Source of the DNA: Lachnospiraceae bacterium
GTDB lineage: Bacteria; Bacillota; Clostridia; Lachnospirales; Lachnospiraceae
Length of the DNA stretch: 64,000 nt
NCBI GenBank assembly: GCA_030523275.1
Contig: JAUNIX010000017.1
Location: 1 to 64,000 of the forward strand
Direction: 5' to 3'
In this document: in pieces, positions 24,765 through 33,247 of the stretch
Numbering within the stretch: position 1 is the first letter of the stretch
How the letters are laid out: each line of letters opens with the position of its first letter
Position numbers and translations under genes: made by a program
Notes under the pieces: model-generated
What the model was told of the DNA's origin: nothing
Database searches by the model: none
Seen by the model: only the letters and a program-made list of their open reading frames with translations

Positions 24765-26062
24765 AGATCTTTTTGTATCTGTATATAGTTTAGTATAACC
24801 AGTGTAAAGGTACTGATTAAAATACCCCAAATATATCCGTTGATGCCGAAATGTGGAATGGCAAAATAGATGAATAAAAGGCGTATGATAATAGAAACTA
24901 TATTATGAGCAAAGGTTTCATTTGTTCTACCCATCCCATTTAAAATACTGGTAAAAAGTGAAGAAAGATATAAGGCAGGGCACAAGAAAGACAGAACCCT
25001 TAAATATTCACCAGCGGTCGGACTATGAAAAATGATTGTACCAAGCCAGGGACCGAACAGGAAGAAAAGACTTGTAAAGAAAAGTCCCATAAAAAATCCT
25101 CCATATGTAGTCAGAGATATTGTGCGGTTCATATGTGCATAATTTTTGCGTTTGCAATCTGCCGATATGGATGGTAAAAGCATGGTTGCCATAGAATTGG
25201 TAAGTGTAGAGGGAAAAAATAAAAATGGTAGTGTGATTCCTGTTAAAATTCCATATAATTCCAAAGTTAATGTATGATCCATATAATATAACATCATTTG
25301 TCTAGGAATAAAAATAGCTTCAATGCTTTGTAATAGTGTCAGACAGATTCTGTTTGCCGACAAAGGAAGACTGATACGAAAAAATTCTTTTGCTAATTGG
25401 CGTCTTGGATTTTCTGGTTTTCGATATTTATGATGTTCTTTTAAGAGGAAAATACATGTGTATAGACAGGAAACAATTTCCCCAGCGGTCATACCTATCA
25501 CAGCTAATTTGGCACCGGCACATTTTACATAAAGAAAGGTAGATGCAATCAAAATAATACTGCCAACACGCACAATCTGTTCAATTAATTGGCAGCTTGC
25601 GGGAATCGCAGAATTACCACAACCAATATAATATCCCTGGATACAGCCTTTAACTGTAACAAAGGGAACTGCAATGGCAGCGATTTTTAAACATGGTCCT
25701 GCAGATGGCGTAGATAAAATATGAATACTGATAAAATCAGAAAAGAGAAATAAAACAGCCGAAATAAAAGAAGCCAGCAAAAGGCAGCATAAGGTTGTGA
25801 GTCTCAGTAAAAATCTTGTGTTTCCAGAATTGGAAACAGATTTTTGAGCAGCAGTCAGTTGAGAAAGACCAACCTGAAATCCTTGACAGCAGATAGCAAA
25901 GCATAAAAGATAGACAGGAAAGATCATTTGATAAATTCCTAGTTCTTTGGCACCAATGACTCTGGATAGAAATATTCTATTATAGAATCCGATCATTCTG
26001 GATAAAAGTCCAGCGAATGTCAAGATGATCGTTCCTTCTAAGACAGGATGTTTTTTCTTCAT
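24758..26062 (-). CDS. SpoVB-like polysaccharide flippase (MOP superfamily)
   Basis: This 434-residue membrane protein has about 12-14 hydrophobic segments and the opening GTIILTFAGLLSRMIGFYNRIFLSRVIG, characteristic of the polysaccharide/lipid II-type flippases that include SpoVB, MurJ and YabM. Members move lipid-linked wall precursors across the membrane, and some act in spore cortex formation; which role applies here is not clear. The start (M at 26062) follows AGGAGG-type GGAGGT on the - strand; an upstream frame of 29 codons has no RBS. Its stop codon is inside the long inverted repeat at 24576-24764. The divergent neighbour is iscS. Confidence 0.82.
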   Translation of the reverse strand: MKKKHPVLEGTIILTFAGLLSRMIGFYNRIFLSRVIGAKELGIYQMIFPVYLLCFAICCQGFQVGLSQLTAAQKSVSNSGNTRFLLRLTTLCCLLLASFISAVLFLFSDFISIHILSTPSAGPCLKIAAIAVPFVTVKGCIQGYYIGCGNSAIPASCQLIEQIVRVGSIILIASTFLYVKCAGAKLAVIGMTAGEIVSCLYTCIFLLKEHHKYRKPENPRRQLAKEFFRISLPLSANRICLTLLQSIEAIFIPRQMMLYYMDHTLTLELYGILTGITLPFLFFPSTLTNSMATMLLPSISADCKRKNYAHMNRTISLTTYGGFFMGLFFTSLFFLFGPWLGTIIFHSPTAGEYLRVLSFLCPALYLSSLFTSILNGMGRTNETFAHNIVSIIIRLLFIYFAIPHFGINGYIWGILISTFTLVILNYIQIQKDLK

Positions 26063-26138
26063 AAAAACCTCCAAAAGTCTCTTTTTTCTATTGTATGAAA
26101 TAGAGAAATGAGGATATGAATAAAATGGGAAAATAATA

Positions 26139-26167
26139 TTGACGTCCAAACCTTAGTGTGATACTAT
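26139..26167 (+). promoter_or_regulatory. Promoter of iscS-iscU-mnmA
   Basis: TTGACG (26139-26144) and TACTAT (26162-26167) are 17 bp apart. Transcription would begin near 26174, downstream of an ATG at 26166, which rules out that longer start for iscS. Confidence 0.65.
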
Positions 26168-26237
26168 GAATTCAATTGTTATACATAATAATCAATATCA
26201 AAATAGTATGGATTTATCAATAAAGGAGTGTTTAATT

Positions 26238-27419
26238 ATGGAACGTTTTGTATATATGGATAATGCAGCAACCACCAAAGTACGACCAGAAGTCGTTGAA
26301 GCGATGCTGCCATTTTATCAGGAAGATTATGGAAACCCATCAAGTATCTATCGTATGGCTGGTAGATCAAAAAAAGCAGTCGATGATGCAAGAGAAATTA
26401 TTGCGAAATCAATCGGTGCAAAAGAAAATGAAATTTATTTTACCGGTGGTGGTTCAGAAGGTGATAACTGGGCAATCAAAGGAATTGCAGAAGCTTATGC
26501 ATCAAAAGGAAAACATATCATTACTTCTAAAATTGAACATCATGCAGTATTGCATACATGCGAATATTTAGAAAAAAAAGGATATGAAGTCACATATTTA
26601 GATGTGGATGAAGATGGAATTGTTTCTTTAGATCAGTTGCAAGCATCCATTCGACCTGATACAATATTAATTACCATTATGTTTGCCAATAATGAAATTG
26701 GTACGATTCAGCCAATTAAGGAAATTGGTGCGATCGCAAAAGAACATCAAATCATTTTTCATACAGATTCCGTACAGGCTTATGGTCAGATTCCAATTGA
26801 TGTCGATGAAAATAATATTGATCTTTTAAGTGTCAGCAGTCATAAATTAAATGGACCGAAAGGAATCGGTATGATGTACATTCGCAATGGTGTAAAGATT
26901 GGTTCTTATATCCATGGAGGACAGCAGGAACGTCATCGTCGTGCAGGAACAGAAAATGTACCTGGCATTGTCGGATTTGGAAAAGCAGTAGAGATTGCGA
27001 TGGCAACACTTGATGAGAGAATCAAACAGGAGACGGAACTTCGAGATTATGGAATTAATCGAATTTTGACAGAGATTCCATATTGTCGTTTAAATGGTCA
27101 TAGCGAAAAGAGACTTCCAAATAATATTAATATCAGTTATCAGTTTATTGAAGGAGAATCTTTACTGATTATGTTAGATATGGCAGGAATCTGTGGCTCT
27201 AGTGGATCTGCATGTACTTCAGGATCTTTAGATCCTTCTCATGTATTATTGGCAATTGGGCTGCCTCATGAAATTGCACACGGATCTCTTCGTTTGACAA
27301 TTAATCATGAGACAACAAAAGATGACATGGATTATGTTGTTGATAATTTAAAAAGAATTGTAGAAAGATTACGTGCAATGTCTCCATTATATGAAGATTT
27401 TGCAAAAGCGAACAAATAG
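26238..27419 (+). CDS. iscS: Cysteine desulfurase
   Basis: This PLP enzyme takes sulfur from cysteine and passes it as persulfide to IscU and MnmA. The 393-residue chain shows MDNAATTKVRPEV at the start, HTDSVQAYGQ, the PLP lysine in SVSSHKLNGPKG, and the mobile-loop catalytic cysteine in SGSACTSGSLDPSH. AAAGGAG lies before the ATG. It leads an operon with a scaffold and a tRNA thiolase 12 and 15 bp apart, with no iscR-type regulator in front. The name nifS would also be acceptable. Confidence 0.94.
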   Translation: MERFVYMDNAATTKVRPEVVEAMLPFYQEDYGNPSSIYRMAGRSKKAVDDAREIIAKSIGAKENEIYFTGGGSEGDNWAIKGIAEAYASKGKHIITSKIEHHAVLHTCEYLEKKGYEVTYLDVDEDGIVSLDQLQASIRPDTILITIMFANNEIGTIQPIKEIGAIAKEHQIIFHTDSVQAYGQIPIDVDENNIDLLSVSSHKLNGPKGIGMMYIRNGVKIGSYIHGGQQERHRRAGTENVPGIVGFGKAVEIAMATLDERIKQETELRDYGINRILTEIPYCRLNGHSEKRLPNNINISYQFIEGESLLIMLDMAGICGSSGSACTSGSLDPSHVLLAIGLPHEIAHGSLRLTINHETTKDDMDYVVDNLKRIVERLRAMSPLYEDFAKANK

Positions 27420-27431
27420 GAGGAAATAAAA

Positions 27432-27872
27432 ATGGCAATGGCATATAGTGAAAAAGTAATGGATCATTTCCAGAATCCAAGAAATATGGGTGAAATTGAA
27501 AATCCAAGTGGTGTAGGAACCGTTGGAAATGCGAAATGTGGAGATATCATGAGAATTTATTTAGATATCGATGAAAATCAGATCATTCGTGATTGTAAAT
27601 TTAAAACATTTGGCTGTGGTGCTGCCGTTGCAACTAGTAGCATGGCAACAGAATTGGTCATTGGTAAGAGTGTAAATGAAGCATTAAAAGTTACAAATAA
27701 AGCTGTTATGGAAGCGTTAGATGGACTTCCACCAGTAAAAGTACACTGTTCTTTACTGGCAGAAGAATCTATCCATGCTGCATTATGGGATTATGCTCAG
27801 AAAAATAATATTACGATTGAAGGCTTAGAACCACCAAAGAAAGATATTCACGAAGGCGAAGAAGAAGCATAA
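27432..27872 (+). CDS. iscU: Fe-S cluster scaffold (NifU/IscU N-terminal type)
   Basis: This 146-residue protein is an IscU-type scaffold. The three cluster-ligand cysteines sit in NAKCGDIM, FGCGAA and VHCSLLAEE. The family motif YSEKVMDHFQNPRN is at the N-terminus. A short acidic tail (about 128-146) follows. AGGAGG precedes the start. It receives sulfur from IscS and lies between iscS and mnmA. Confidence 0.93.
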   Translation: MAMAYSEKVMDHFQNPRNMGEIENPSGVGTVGNAKCGDIMRIYLDIDENQIIRDCKFKTFGCGAAVATSSMATELVIGKSVNEALKVTNKAVMEALDGLPPVKVHCSLLAEESIHAALWDYAQKNNITIEGLEPPKKDIHEGEEEA

Positions 27873-27887
27873 TAGATGGAGGAGCCT

Positions 27888-28985
27888 ATGGCAGAGAAAG
27901 TCGTTATTGGTATGTCTGGGGGCGTAGATTCTTCTGTTGCTGCGTATTTGTTGAAGAAGCAGGGATATGATGTGATTGGTGCAACGATGCAAATTTGGCA
28001 GGATGAAGATGACTTTGTGCAGGAAGAAAATGGGGGATGTTGTGGATTATCAGCCGTCAATGATGCACGAAGAGTGGCGAATCAAATTGGAATTCCTTAT
28101 TATGTCATGAACTTTAAGAAAGAATTCAAGGAAAACGTCATTGATTACTTCATTGGAGAGTATTTGGAGGCGAGAACTCCAAATCCATGTATTGCATGTA
28201 ATCGTTATGTGAAATGGGAATCTTTATTAAAAAGATCGCTTGATATAGGGGCAGATTATATTGCAACAGGCCATTATGCAAGAATCAAAAAATTACCAAA
28301 TGGCAGATATACGATTCAACAGTCGGTCACTCAGACGAAAGATCAGACATATGCTTTATATAATTTAACGCAGGAACAGCTTTCTCATACATTGATGCCG
28401 GTTGGTGATTATACAAAAGATGAAATTCGTAAAATCGCTGAGGAAGTCGGGCTGATGGTTGCACATAAACCGGATAGTCAGGAAATCTGTTTTGTATCAG
28501 ATAATAACTATGCGAAATATATCGAAGATACGACGGGACAAAAAAGTCCAGAAGGAAATTTTGTTGATCTGGATGGTAATATTTTAGGTAAGCATAAAGG
28601 GATTATTCATTATACGATTGGACAGAGAAAAGGTCTTGGACTGGCAATGGGAAAACCTGTATTTGTGGTTGATATCAAGAAAGAGACGAATGAGGTTGTG
28701 ATTGGCAGCAATGAGGATGTATTTGCGAAGGGATTAATTGCGGATAAAGTGAACTTCATGTCGATTCCATCTCTGGAAGGGGAAATGCGAGTACGAGCAA
28801 AAGTAAGATATAATCATAGAGGTGCTGATTGTACGATTCGTATGCTCGGAGATGATCTGATCGAATGTACATTTGATGAACCACAAAGAGCAATTACACC
28901 AGGGCAGGCAGTCGTATTTTATGAAGACGATTATGTTGTTGGTGGAGCGAGCATTTTACGTGCGCTTCATCCGAATACAAAATAA
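27888..28985 (+). CDS. mnmA: tRNA-specific 2-thiouridylase MnmA
   Basis: MnmA makes 2-thiouridine at position 34 of Lys, Glu and Gln tRNAs, using sulfur from a desulfurase. The 365-residue chain has the PP-loop GMSGGVDSS (near 8-16), two catalytic cysteines in [12 protein letters not shown] and QEICFV, and the GQRKGLGL segment in the second domain. GGAGGAG lies before the ATG at 27888; the ATG at 27876 overlaps it. Cotranscription with iscS-iscU supplies its sulfur donor. A terminator follows. Confidence 0.95.
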   Translation: MAEKVVIGMSGGVDSSVAAYLLKKQGYDVIGATMQIWQDEDDFVQEENGGCCGLSAVNDARRVANQIGIPYYVMNFKKEFKENVIDYFIGEYLEARTPNPCIACNRYVKWESLLKRSLDIGADYIATGHYARIKKLPNGRYTIQQSVTQTKDQTYALYNLTQEQLSHTLMPVGDYTKDEIRKIAEEVGLMVAHKPDSQEICFVSDNNYAKYIEDTTGQKSPEGNFVDLDGNILGKHKGIIHYTIGQRKGLGLAMGKPVFVVDIKKETNEVVIGSNEDVFAKGLIADKVNFMSIPSLEGEMRVRAKVRYNHRGADCTIRMLGDDLIECTFDEPQRAITPGQAVVFYEDDYVVGGASILRALHPNTK

Positions 28986-28996
28986 AGAAAAACTAG

Positions 28997-29028
28997 ACTA
29001 CAGACAGTAAATGTCTGTAGTTTTTTTT
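28997..29028 (+). terminator. Terminator after mnmA
   Basis: ACTACAGACA and TGTCTGTAGT pair around a short loop and are followed by a run of eight T. Confidence 0.85.
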
Positions 29029-29079
29029 ATCGTTAAATAGTATAATATTAATAAGAAAAATAGGGAAGGAAGGGTGTCT

Positions 29080-30684
29080 ATGAAGCTAATGTTCTCAGGG
29101 GCTGCACATGAAGTGACAGGAAGTTGTCATTACTTAGAAGCGGCGGGAGTAAAGATGTTGATCGATTGCGGGATGGAACAGGGAATCGACTATTACGTAA
29201 ATCAGGAAATTCCTGTACCGTCAAGTGAACTGGATTATGTGCTTCTGACACATGCACATGTCGACCATTCGGGTATGATTCCTCTTTTATATGGAAGAGG
29301 TTTTCGCGGAAGAGTCGTGTGTACAGAGGCAACAAAGGAATTATGTGACATTATGTTGCGTGATAGTGCACATATTCAGGAATTTGAGGCGGAGTGGAAA
29401 AACAGAAAAGCAAAAAGAGCTGGAAAACCGGAAGTGGTACCCATTTATACAATGGAGGATGCAGTTGGATGTCTGCAATTATTTAGCGGATATCCATATA
29501 AAGAAATGATTCCACTTGCTGAGGGTGTTGAGATTCGTTTTACAGATGTGGGACATTTATTGGGTTCGTCAAGTATTGAAATTTGGGTGACAGAAGAGGA
29601 AACGACGAGAAAGCTTGTATTTTCTGGTGATATTGGAAATAAAAATCAACCAATTATCAAAGATCCTGAATATACTACCGAAGCAGATTATGTAATTATG
29701 GAATCCACTTATGGAGATCGATTGCATGGTGAGCATCCAGATTATGTGGAGGAATTAGCTGGAATTATTCAGAGGACATTTGATCGTGGTGGAAATGTCG
29801 TAATTCCTTCGTTTGCCGTTGGTAGAACTCAGCAATTACTTTATTATATTCGTCAGATCAAAGAAGAAAATATGGTGACAGGTCACGGAACGTTTCCGGT
29901 TTATGTTGACAGCCCATTGGCAATCGAGGCAACGAATATTTTTCAGAAAAATATTGTATCATGTTTTGATGAAGAAGCTATGAGTCTTGTCATGCAGGGA
30001 ATTAATCCATTAACATTTGATGGTTTAAAACTTGCGATTACTAGTGATCAAAGTAAAGAGATTAATTTTGATCGAAAGCCAAAAGTGATTATTTCCGCAT
30101 CTGGAATGTGCGAAGCGGGACGAATACGGCATCATTTGAAACATAATTTATGGAAAAAAGAGAGTGTTATTTTATTTATTGGTTATCAGGCGTGTAACAC
30201 ACTTGGACGTTCTTTACTTGAAGGGGCAAAAGAAGTGAAATTGTTTGGTGAGACGATTCAAGTAAAAGCCGAGATCAGACGTTTGGAAGGAATGAGTGGT
30301 CATGCAGATCAGGCGGGATTGATCGAGTGGATTACCGCGTTTGAACAAAAACCGAAAGCAGTCTTTGTCGTGCACGGAGAAGATACGGTATGTGATGTGT
30401 TTGCAGATAAGTTAAAACGAGAATACAGCATTCAGTCCTATGCACCATTTTCAGGAGCGGAATATGATTTGTTAGAAGGAAAATGGATTAAAGTAGGAGA
30501 AAAGATACCAATTCCAAAAGTTTCCTCTACAAAGAAATCGACACCATCTGGTGTATATGCAAGACTTCTTGCAGCCGGTCAAAGATTGATGACTGTGATC
30601 AAACATAATGAAGGTGGTGCAAACAAGGATTTGGCGAAGTTTGCAGACCAAATCCATGCACTTTGTGATAAATGGGATCGATAG
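29080..30684 (+). CDS. Metallo-beta-lactamase/beta-CASP ribonuclease-like protein
   Basis: This 534-residue protein is of the CPSF/YSH1-type MBL fold. Metal-binding motifs are LLTHAHVDHSGMIP (about 57-70), GHLLGSSSIE, FSGDIGN, and SGHADQ further on. The beta-CASP domain (PSFAVGRTQQLLYY, VYVDSPLA, SASGMCEAGRIRHHL) lies between. Such proteins are RNA endo- or exonucleases or related hydrolases. An extra C-terminal helical part of about 60 residues (475-534) is not typical. The start at 29080 has GAAGGAAGGG before it, and a GTG at 29074 is less likely. It has its own transcription unit after the mnmA terminator. Confidence 0.85.
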   Translation: MKLMFSGAAHEVTGSCHYLEAAGVKMLIDCGMEQGIDYYVNQEIPVPSSELDYVLLTHAHVDHSGMIPLLYGRGFRGRVVCTEATKELCDIMLRDSAHIQEFEAEWKNRKAKRAGKPEVVPIYTMEDAVGCLQLFSGYPYKEMIPLAEGVEIRFTDVGHLLGSSSIEIWVTEEETTRKLVFSGDIGNKNQPIIKDPEYTTEADYVIMESTYGDRLHGEHPDYVEELAGIIQRTFDRGGNVVIPSFAVGRTQQLLYYIRQIKEENMVTGHGTFPVYVDSPLAIEATNIFQKNIVSCFDEEAMSLVMQGINPLTFDGLKLAITSDQSKEINFDRKPKVIISASGMCEAGRIRHHLKHNLWKKESVILFIGYQACNTLGRSLLEGAKEVKLFGETIQVKAEIRRLEGMSGHADQAGLIEWITAFEQKPKAVFVVHGEDTVCDVFADKLKREYSIQSYAPFSGAEYDLLEGKWIKVGEKIPIPKVSSTKKSTPSGVYARLLAAGQRLMTVIKHNEGGANKDLAKFADQIHALCDKWDR

Positions 30685-30710
30685 GAGAAAAAACGGATAA
30701 AAAACATTCT

Positions 30711-31496
30711 TTATAAAATTTCTTTATAATAAGGAATCAGTCGATCTTGTTTTACAGGGAAGCCATTTCGGATGGTGGCTACATTATTTGTAATTGTAGA
30801 AGTGATCAGGCCATCTTTTCCGGAGAGGCTTCCTAGTTTTTTGCCTTCTGGTGAATATAGAACGCTATCACCAGAATAATACAGTTGATTGATATTACCA
30901 ACACAATTGCAAGCGGCAAAATAAACCTGGTTTTCAATGGATCTTGCTTGAGAAAGTACTTTCCAATGGAGATTTCTTGCTTCTGGCCAGTTAGCTGCTA
31001 CAATGATTAAATCTGCATCTTTTGATGCCGCCTGAAAGATCTCCGGGAAACGCATGTCATAGCATATAAATGTACAAATTCTAAATCCTTGATATTCAAA
31101 CGTCTGAAATTCTTTTCCACGTACAAAACAGCGATCTTCTCCTCCGTAGGTAAAGGGGTGTATTTTGATGTAATCTGATAAAACAGTTCCATTTGCATCG
31201 ATCACCGTGTAATGATTTTCTAGTTTATGACCGCTTGGTTTTCCCCATCCAAACCCGATTGCAATCGAATACTTCGAAGCAGCCATTTGAAAAAAATTTA
31301 GACTTTTTTCAGTCGTATCCGCCATTGGAGCAACAGTAGCAGCAATGCCGGTCAAAGTCATTTCAGGAAAAATGATTAATTCTGCGTGATCCGATTTGGC
31401 TATTTCTATATAATGTAATGCTTTCTGACAATTTTGCTCCCAATCTAAAAATGAAATAGGAAATTGGCAGATTGATATGGTAAGTGTATGTTTCAT
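30711..31496 (-). CDS. Carbon-nitrogen hydrolase (nitrilase superfamily)
   Basis: This 261-residue protein has the nitrilase catalytic triad: the glutamate in IIFPEMTLTG (about 44), the lysine in YIKIHPF (about 110) and the cysteine in FICYDMRFPE (about 144). The length and motifs fit omega-amidase or amidohydrolase members (Nit2/YafV type). The substrate, such as 2-oxoglutaramate or another amide, is not shown by sequence. AAGGAGG precedes the ATG on the - strand. Its 3' end meets the beta-CASP gene with about 25 bp between stops. The upstream region is shared with the HPr-like gene on the other strand. Confidence 0.85.
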   Translation of the reverse strand: MKHTLTISICQFPISFLDWEQNCQKALHYIEIAKSDHAELIIFPEMTLTGIAATVAPMADTTEKSLNFFQMAASKYSIAIGFGWGKPSGHKLENHYTVIDANGTVLSDYIKIHPFTYGGEDRCFVRGKEFQTFEYQGFRICTFICYDMRFPEIFQAASKDADLIIVAANWPEARNLHWKVLSQARSIENQVYFAACNCVGNINQLYYSGDSVLYSPEGKKLGSLSGKDGLITSTITNNVATIRNGFPVKQDRLIPYYKEIL

Positions 31497-31579
31497 GATA
31501 AATAAACCTCCTTTTGTTATTCTAGCATATGAGTATTATTTTTCAATCAATATTGGGAAAATATTAGCAATGGTGTCTT

Positions 31580-31619
31580 TTGTACAAATACAAATGTCTT
31601 TGTATTTTATTATGTACAA
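31580..31619. promoter_or_regulatory. Palindromic operator-like site
   Basis: TTGTACA (31580-31586) is mirrored by TGTACAA (31613-31619), and inside them AATACAAA is mirrored by TTTGTATT around TGTC. The site ends three bases before the -35 element of the HPr-like gene. The nested symmetry suits a dimeric or tetrameric regulator. A T-run for termination is absent. Confidence 0.5.
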
Positions 31620-31622
31620 TGC

Positions 31623-31651
31623 TTGACTTTCGCGCATTAAAGTAGTATCAT
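31623..31651 (+). promoter_or_regulatory. Promoter of the HPr-like gene
   Basis: TTGACT (31623-31628) and TATCAT (31646-31651) are 17 bp apart, adjoining the palindrome upstream. Confidence 0.65.
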
Positions 31652-31736
31652 AACCACAATCATTGATATTGAAGGAAAAATGAGAGAAAAAGCTTTTATC
31701 TGCACGTTTTTGAACAGTTTGATCGGGGGGATGAAA

Positions 31737-31982
31737 ATGGCAGAATTGAAAGTATCTTTGAATGATATAGAAAGTATGCAGGCGTTTACGAATATTGTTT
31801 CTAAACTTGATTATAATGTATATTTGAGACCGGAAGGAGATAGTGAGGAGACAAAGTTAAATGCAAAGTCACATTTGAGTGTGATGAGTCTTGTATTTTA
31901 TAAAAGATTGGTTTTAAGTGCACAGACAGATGATGTGATTGGATTAATGGCAACATTACAACCATACTTGTTAAAAGCGTAA
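31737..31982 (+). CDS. HPr/Crh-like protein without the phosphotransfer histidine
   Basis: This 81-residue protein resembles HPr of the sugar phosphotransferase system. The stretch NAKSHLSVMSLV aligns with NAKSIMGLMSLA of HPr/Crh, which includes the regulatory serine (Ser46 position). The N-terminal GIHARPA motif with catalytic His15 is replaced by a DIESMQA-type sequence. That combination, serine kept and histidine lost, is the pattern of Crh, a catabolite-control cofactor, although small HPr-like proteins of other roles exist in Clostridia. The start at 31737 is placed by GGGGG seven bases upstream; an ATG at 31731 and one at 31680 were not used. The gene stands alone with its own promoter. 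Confidence 0.6.
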   Translation: MAELKVSLNDIESMQAFTNIVSKLDYNVYLRPEGDSEETKLNAKSHLSVMSLVFYKRLVLSAQTDDVIGLMATLQPYLLKA

Positions 31983-31989
31983 AGAAGGA

Positions 31990-32023
31990 GAAAGAGTTTC
32001 ATTTTGAAATTCTTTCTTTTTTT
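31990..32023 (+). terminator. Terminator of the HPr-like gene
   Basis: GAAAGAGTTTC and GAAATTCTTTC pair, with one G-T, around ATTTT and are followed by T7. R1 copy c begins one base after the T-run. Confidence 0.75.
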
Positions 32024-32024
32024 G

Positions 32025-32200
32025 TTTCATAGGAAATTACGTTGTAATTTCCTATGAAATAAAAAACGCTCCGCGAGGATGCGACCAGATGCATAAGGTA
32101 ATGTGACTGCTTACAGCAGTCTGCATCTGGCGCACAAAGCGAAGCAAGTCCCTCAGGGACTGAGGGATTTAGGGAGTTCGAGGCGGACTTGTCCGCTTTT
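32025..32200 (+). repeat. R1 dispersed repeat, copy c (complete, 176 bp)
   Basis: This copy has the same length as copy b and nearly identical sequence. The first hairpin is perfect here: TTTCATAGGAAATTAC pairs with GTAATTTCCTATGAAA around GTT. The element occupies most of the 458 bp between the HPr-like gene and the C39-like gene. Confidence 0.9.
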
Positions 32201-32203
32201 ATT

Positions 32204-32245
32204 CATGTGCGCGAATCGTTGAAACTTGCAGAGCGTGTTTGTCTG
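32204..32245 (+). repeat. R2 fragment (3' half)
   Basis: GTGCGCGAATCGTTGAAACT and then TGCAGAGCGTGTTTG matches the right half of R2 (ACGCGAACCGATGAAACTCG, then CAGAGCGTGTTTC). It follows the end of R1 copy c directly. The remaining bases to the promoter at 32360 are AT-rich and hold nothing recognisable. Confidence 0.6.
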
Positions 32246-32359
32246 CTTTTGAAAGTTTTGATAAATCACGGTATTTTTTATAAAAATGTCATAATTTCGT
32301 AAAATGTAATAAAATTAAGAGAAAAATATATACTTTTGTAATGAAATAGAAATATATTG

Positions 32360-32389
32360 TTGCGAAATTGTAATGATTCATGCTATAAT
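32360..32389 (+). promoter_or_regulatory. Promoter of the C39-like gene
   Basis: TTGCGA (32360-32365) and TATAAT (32384-32389) have an 18-bp spacer. TGC directly before the -10 makes it extended. Confidence 0.65.
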
Positions 32390-32440
32390 CGATGACAGTA
32401 GTGAAAAAGTATTCAAAGTTGTTTGTTTAAGGAGAAAGGC

Positions 32441-33100
32441 ATGAAAGGAAAGAAAAAATATTTCATTGCATTATTAATATTATGTCTGTTAGGCAGTTCA
32501 CAGAGCGTATCTGCATCTGTGATTGCTCAACCAAAAGTTGTTTACTATAATCAGGGGGACTATCCAGATAAAAAGTATGGAGATACTCCTATCCAGGTAT
32601 CAGGTTGTGGTCCATGTGCTATGGCGGTTTGTGTTAGTTCTTTTACCGGAAAAAAGGTGAGTGTGCCAGAACTTTGCAAATGGTCGGTAAAGAATGGTTA
32701 TTATTATGATGGATCAGGTAGTTCCCATTATCTTGTCCCGGCAGTTGCTAAAAAGTATAATTTAAAGTGCGAGGCAATCGGCTATAGTAGAAAGAAAATG
32801 GTAGAAGCCTTATATAGTGGGAAGTTTGTTGTTGTCTTAATGGGACCTGGAACTTTTGCATCCAGTGGTCATTTTATGGTATTGACAGGTATCAATGAAA
32901 AGGGAAGAATTTCTGTCGCTGATGTTGGAAGTCGTGCAAATACAGCAAAAACGTTTTCGGTTGATAAAATTATGAAGGAATTGAAAAACTATTCGCAAGC
33001 CGGCGGACCAATGTGGGTGATTTCTCCAAAAGACGAACCAAAGATCAGTGGTGCGGCAAAAGTGGCGATTGCGACATTTACACAACGCTATGGAGAATAA
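32441..33100 (+). CDS. Secreted C39-like papain-fold peptidase
   Basis: This 219-residue protein begins with a clear signal peptide (KGKKKYFIALLILCLLG then SVSA, cleaved near residue 27). The mature part is a C39_2-type domain with a catalytic cysteine in VSGCGPCAMAV, histidine in SSGHFMVLTG and aspartate in VADVGSR. These residues are in the order of papain-like cysteine peptidases. It is exported and may process peptides or wall-bound substrates; no export ABC partner is adjacent. AAGGAG lies six bases before the ATG at 32441; a TTG at 32423 is poorer. Confidence 0.8.
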   Translation: MKGKKKYFIALLILCLLGSSQSVSASVIAQPKVVYYNQGDYPDKKYGDTPIQVSGCGPCAMAVCVSSFTGKKVSVPELCKWSVKNGYYYDGSGSSHYLVPAVAKKYNLKCEAIGYSRKKMVEALYSGKFVVVLMGPGTFASSGHFMVLTGINEKGRISVADVGSRANTAKTFSVDKIMKELKNYSQAGGPMWVISPKDEPKISGAAKVAIATFTQRYGE

Positions 33101-33167
33101 ATCTGTGAAATATGATAGAAAACCATAAAAAGTATACGAATGTTTAGTGAAATATTATAAAAAGTGG

Positions 33168-33196
33168 TTAACAAATTTGAAAAAATGTGATAAGAT
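33168..33196 (+). promoter_or_regulatory. Promoter of ppdK
   Basis: TTAACA (33168-33173) and TAAGAT (33191-33196) are 17 bp apart, with TGA before the -10. Confidence 0.65.
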
Positions 33197-33247
33197 AGTC
33201 TCTGATAATAAACAGAACTATTAAATAAATGTCAGGAGGAAACGTAA

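Noticed and set aside
26166..26237. Longer N-terminus for iscS
   Set aside because: The likely transcription start is near 26174, after that ATG. The ATG at 26238 has AAAGGAG and the family N-terminus.
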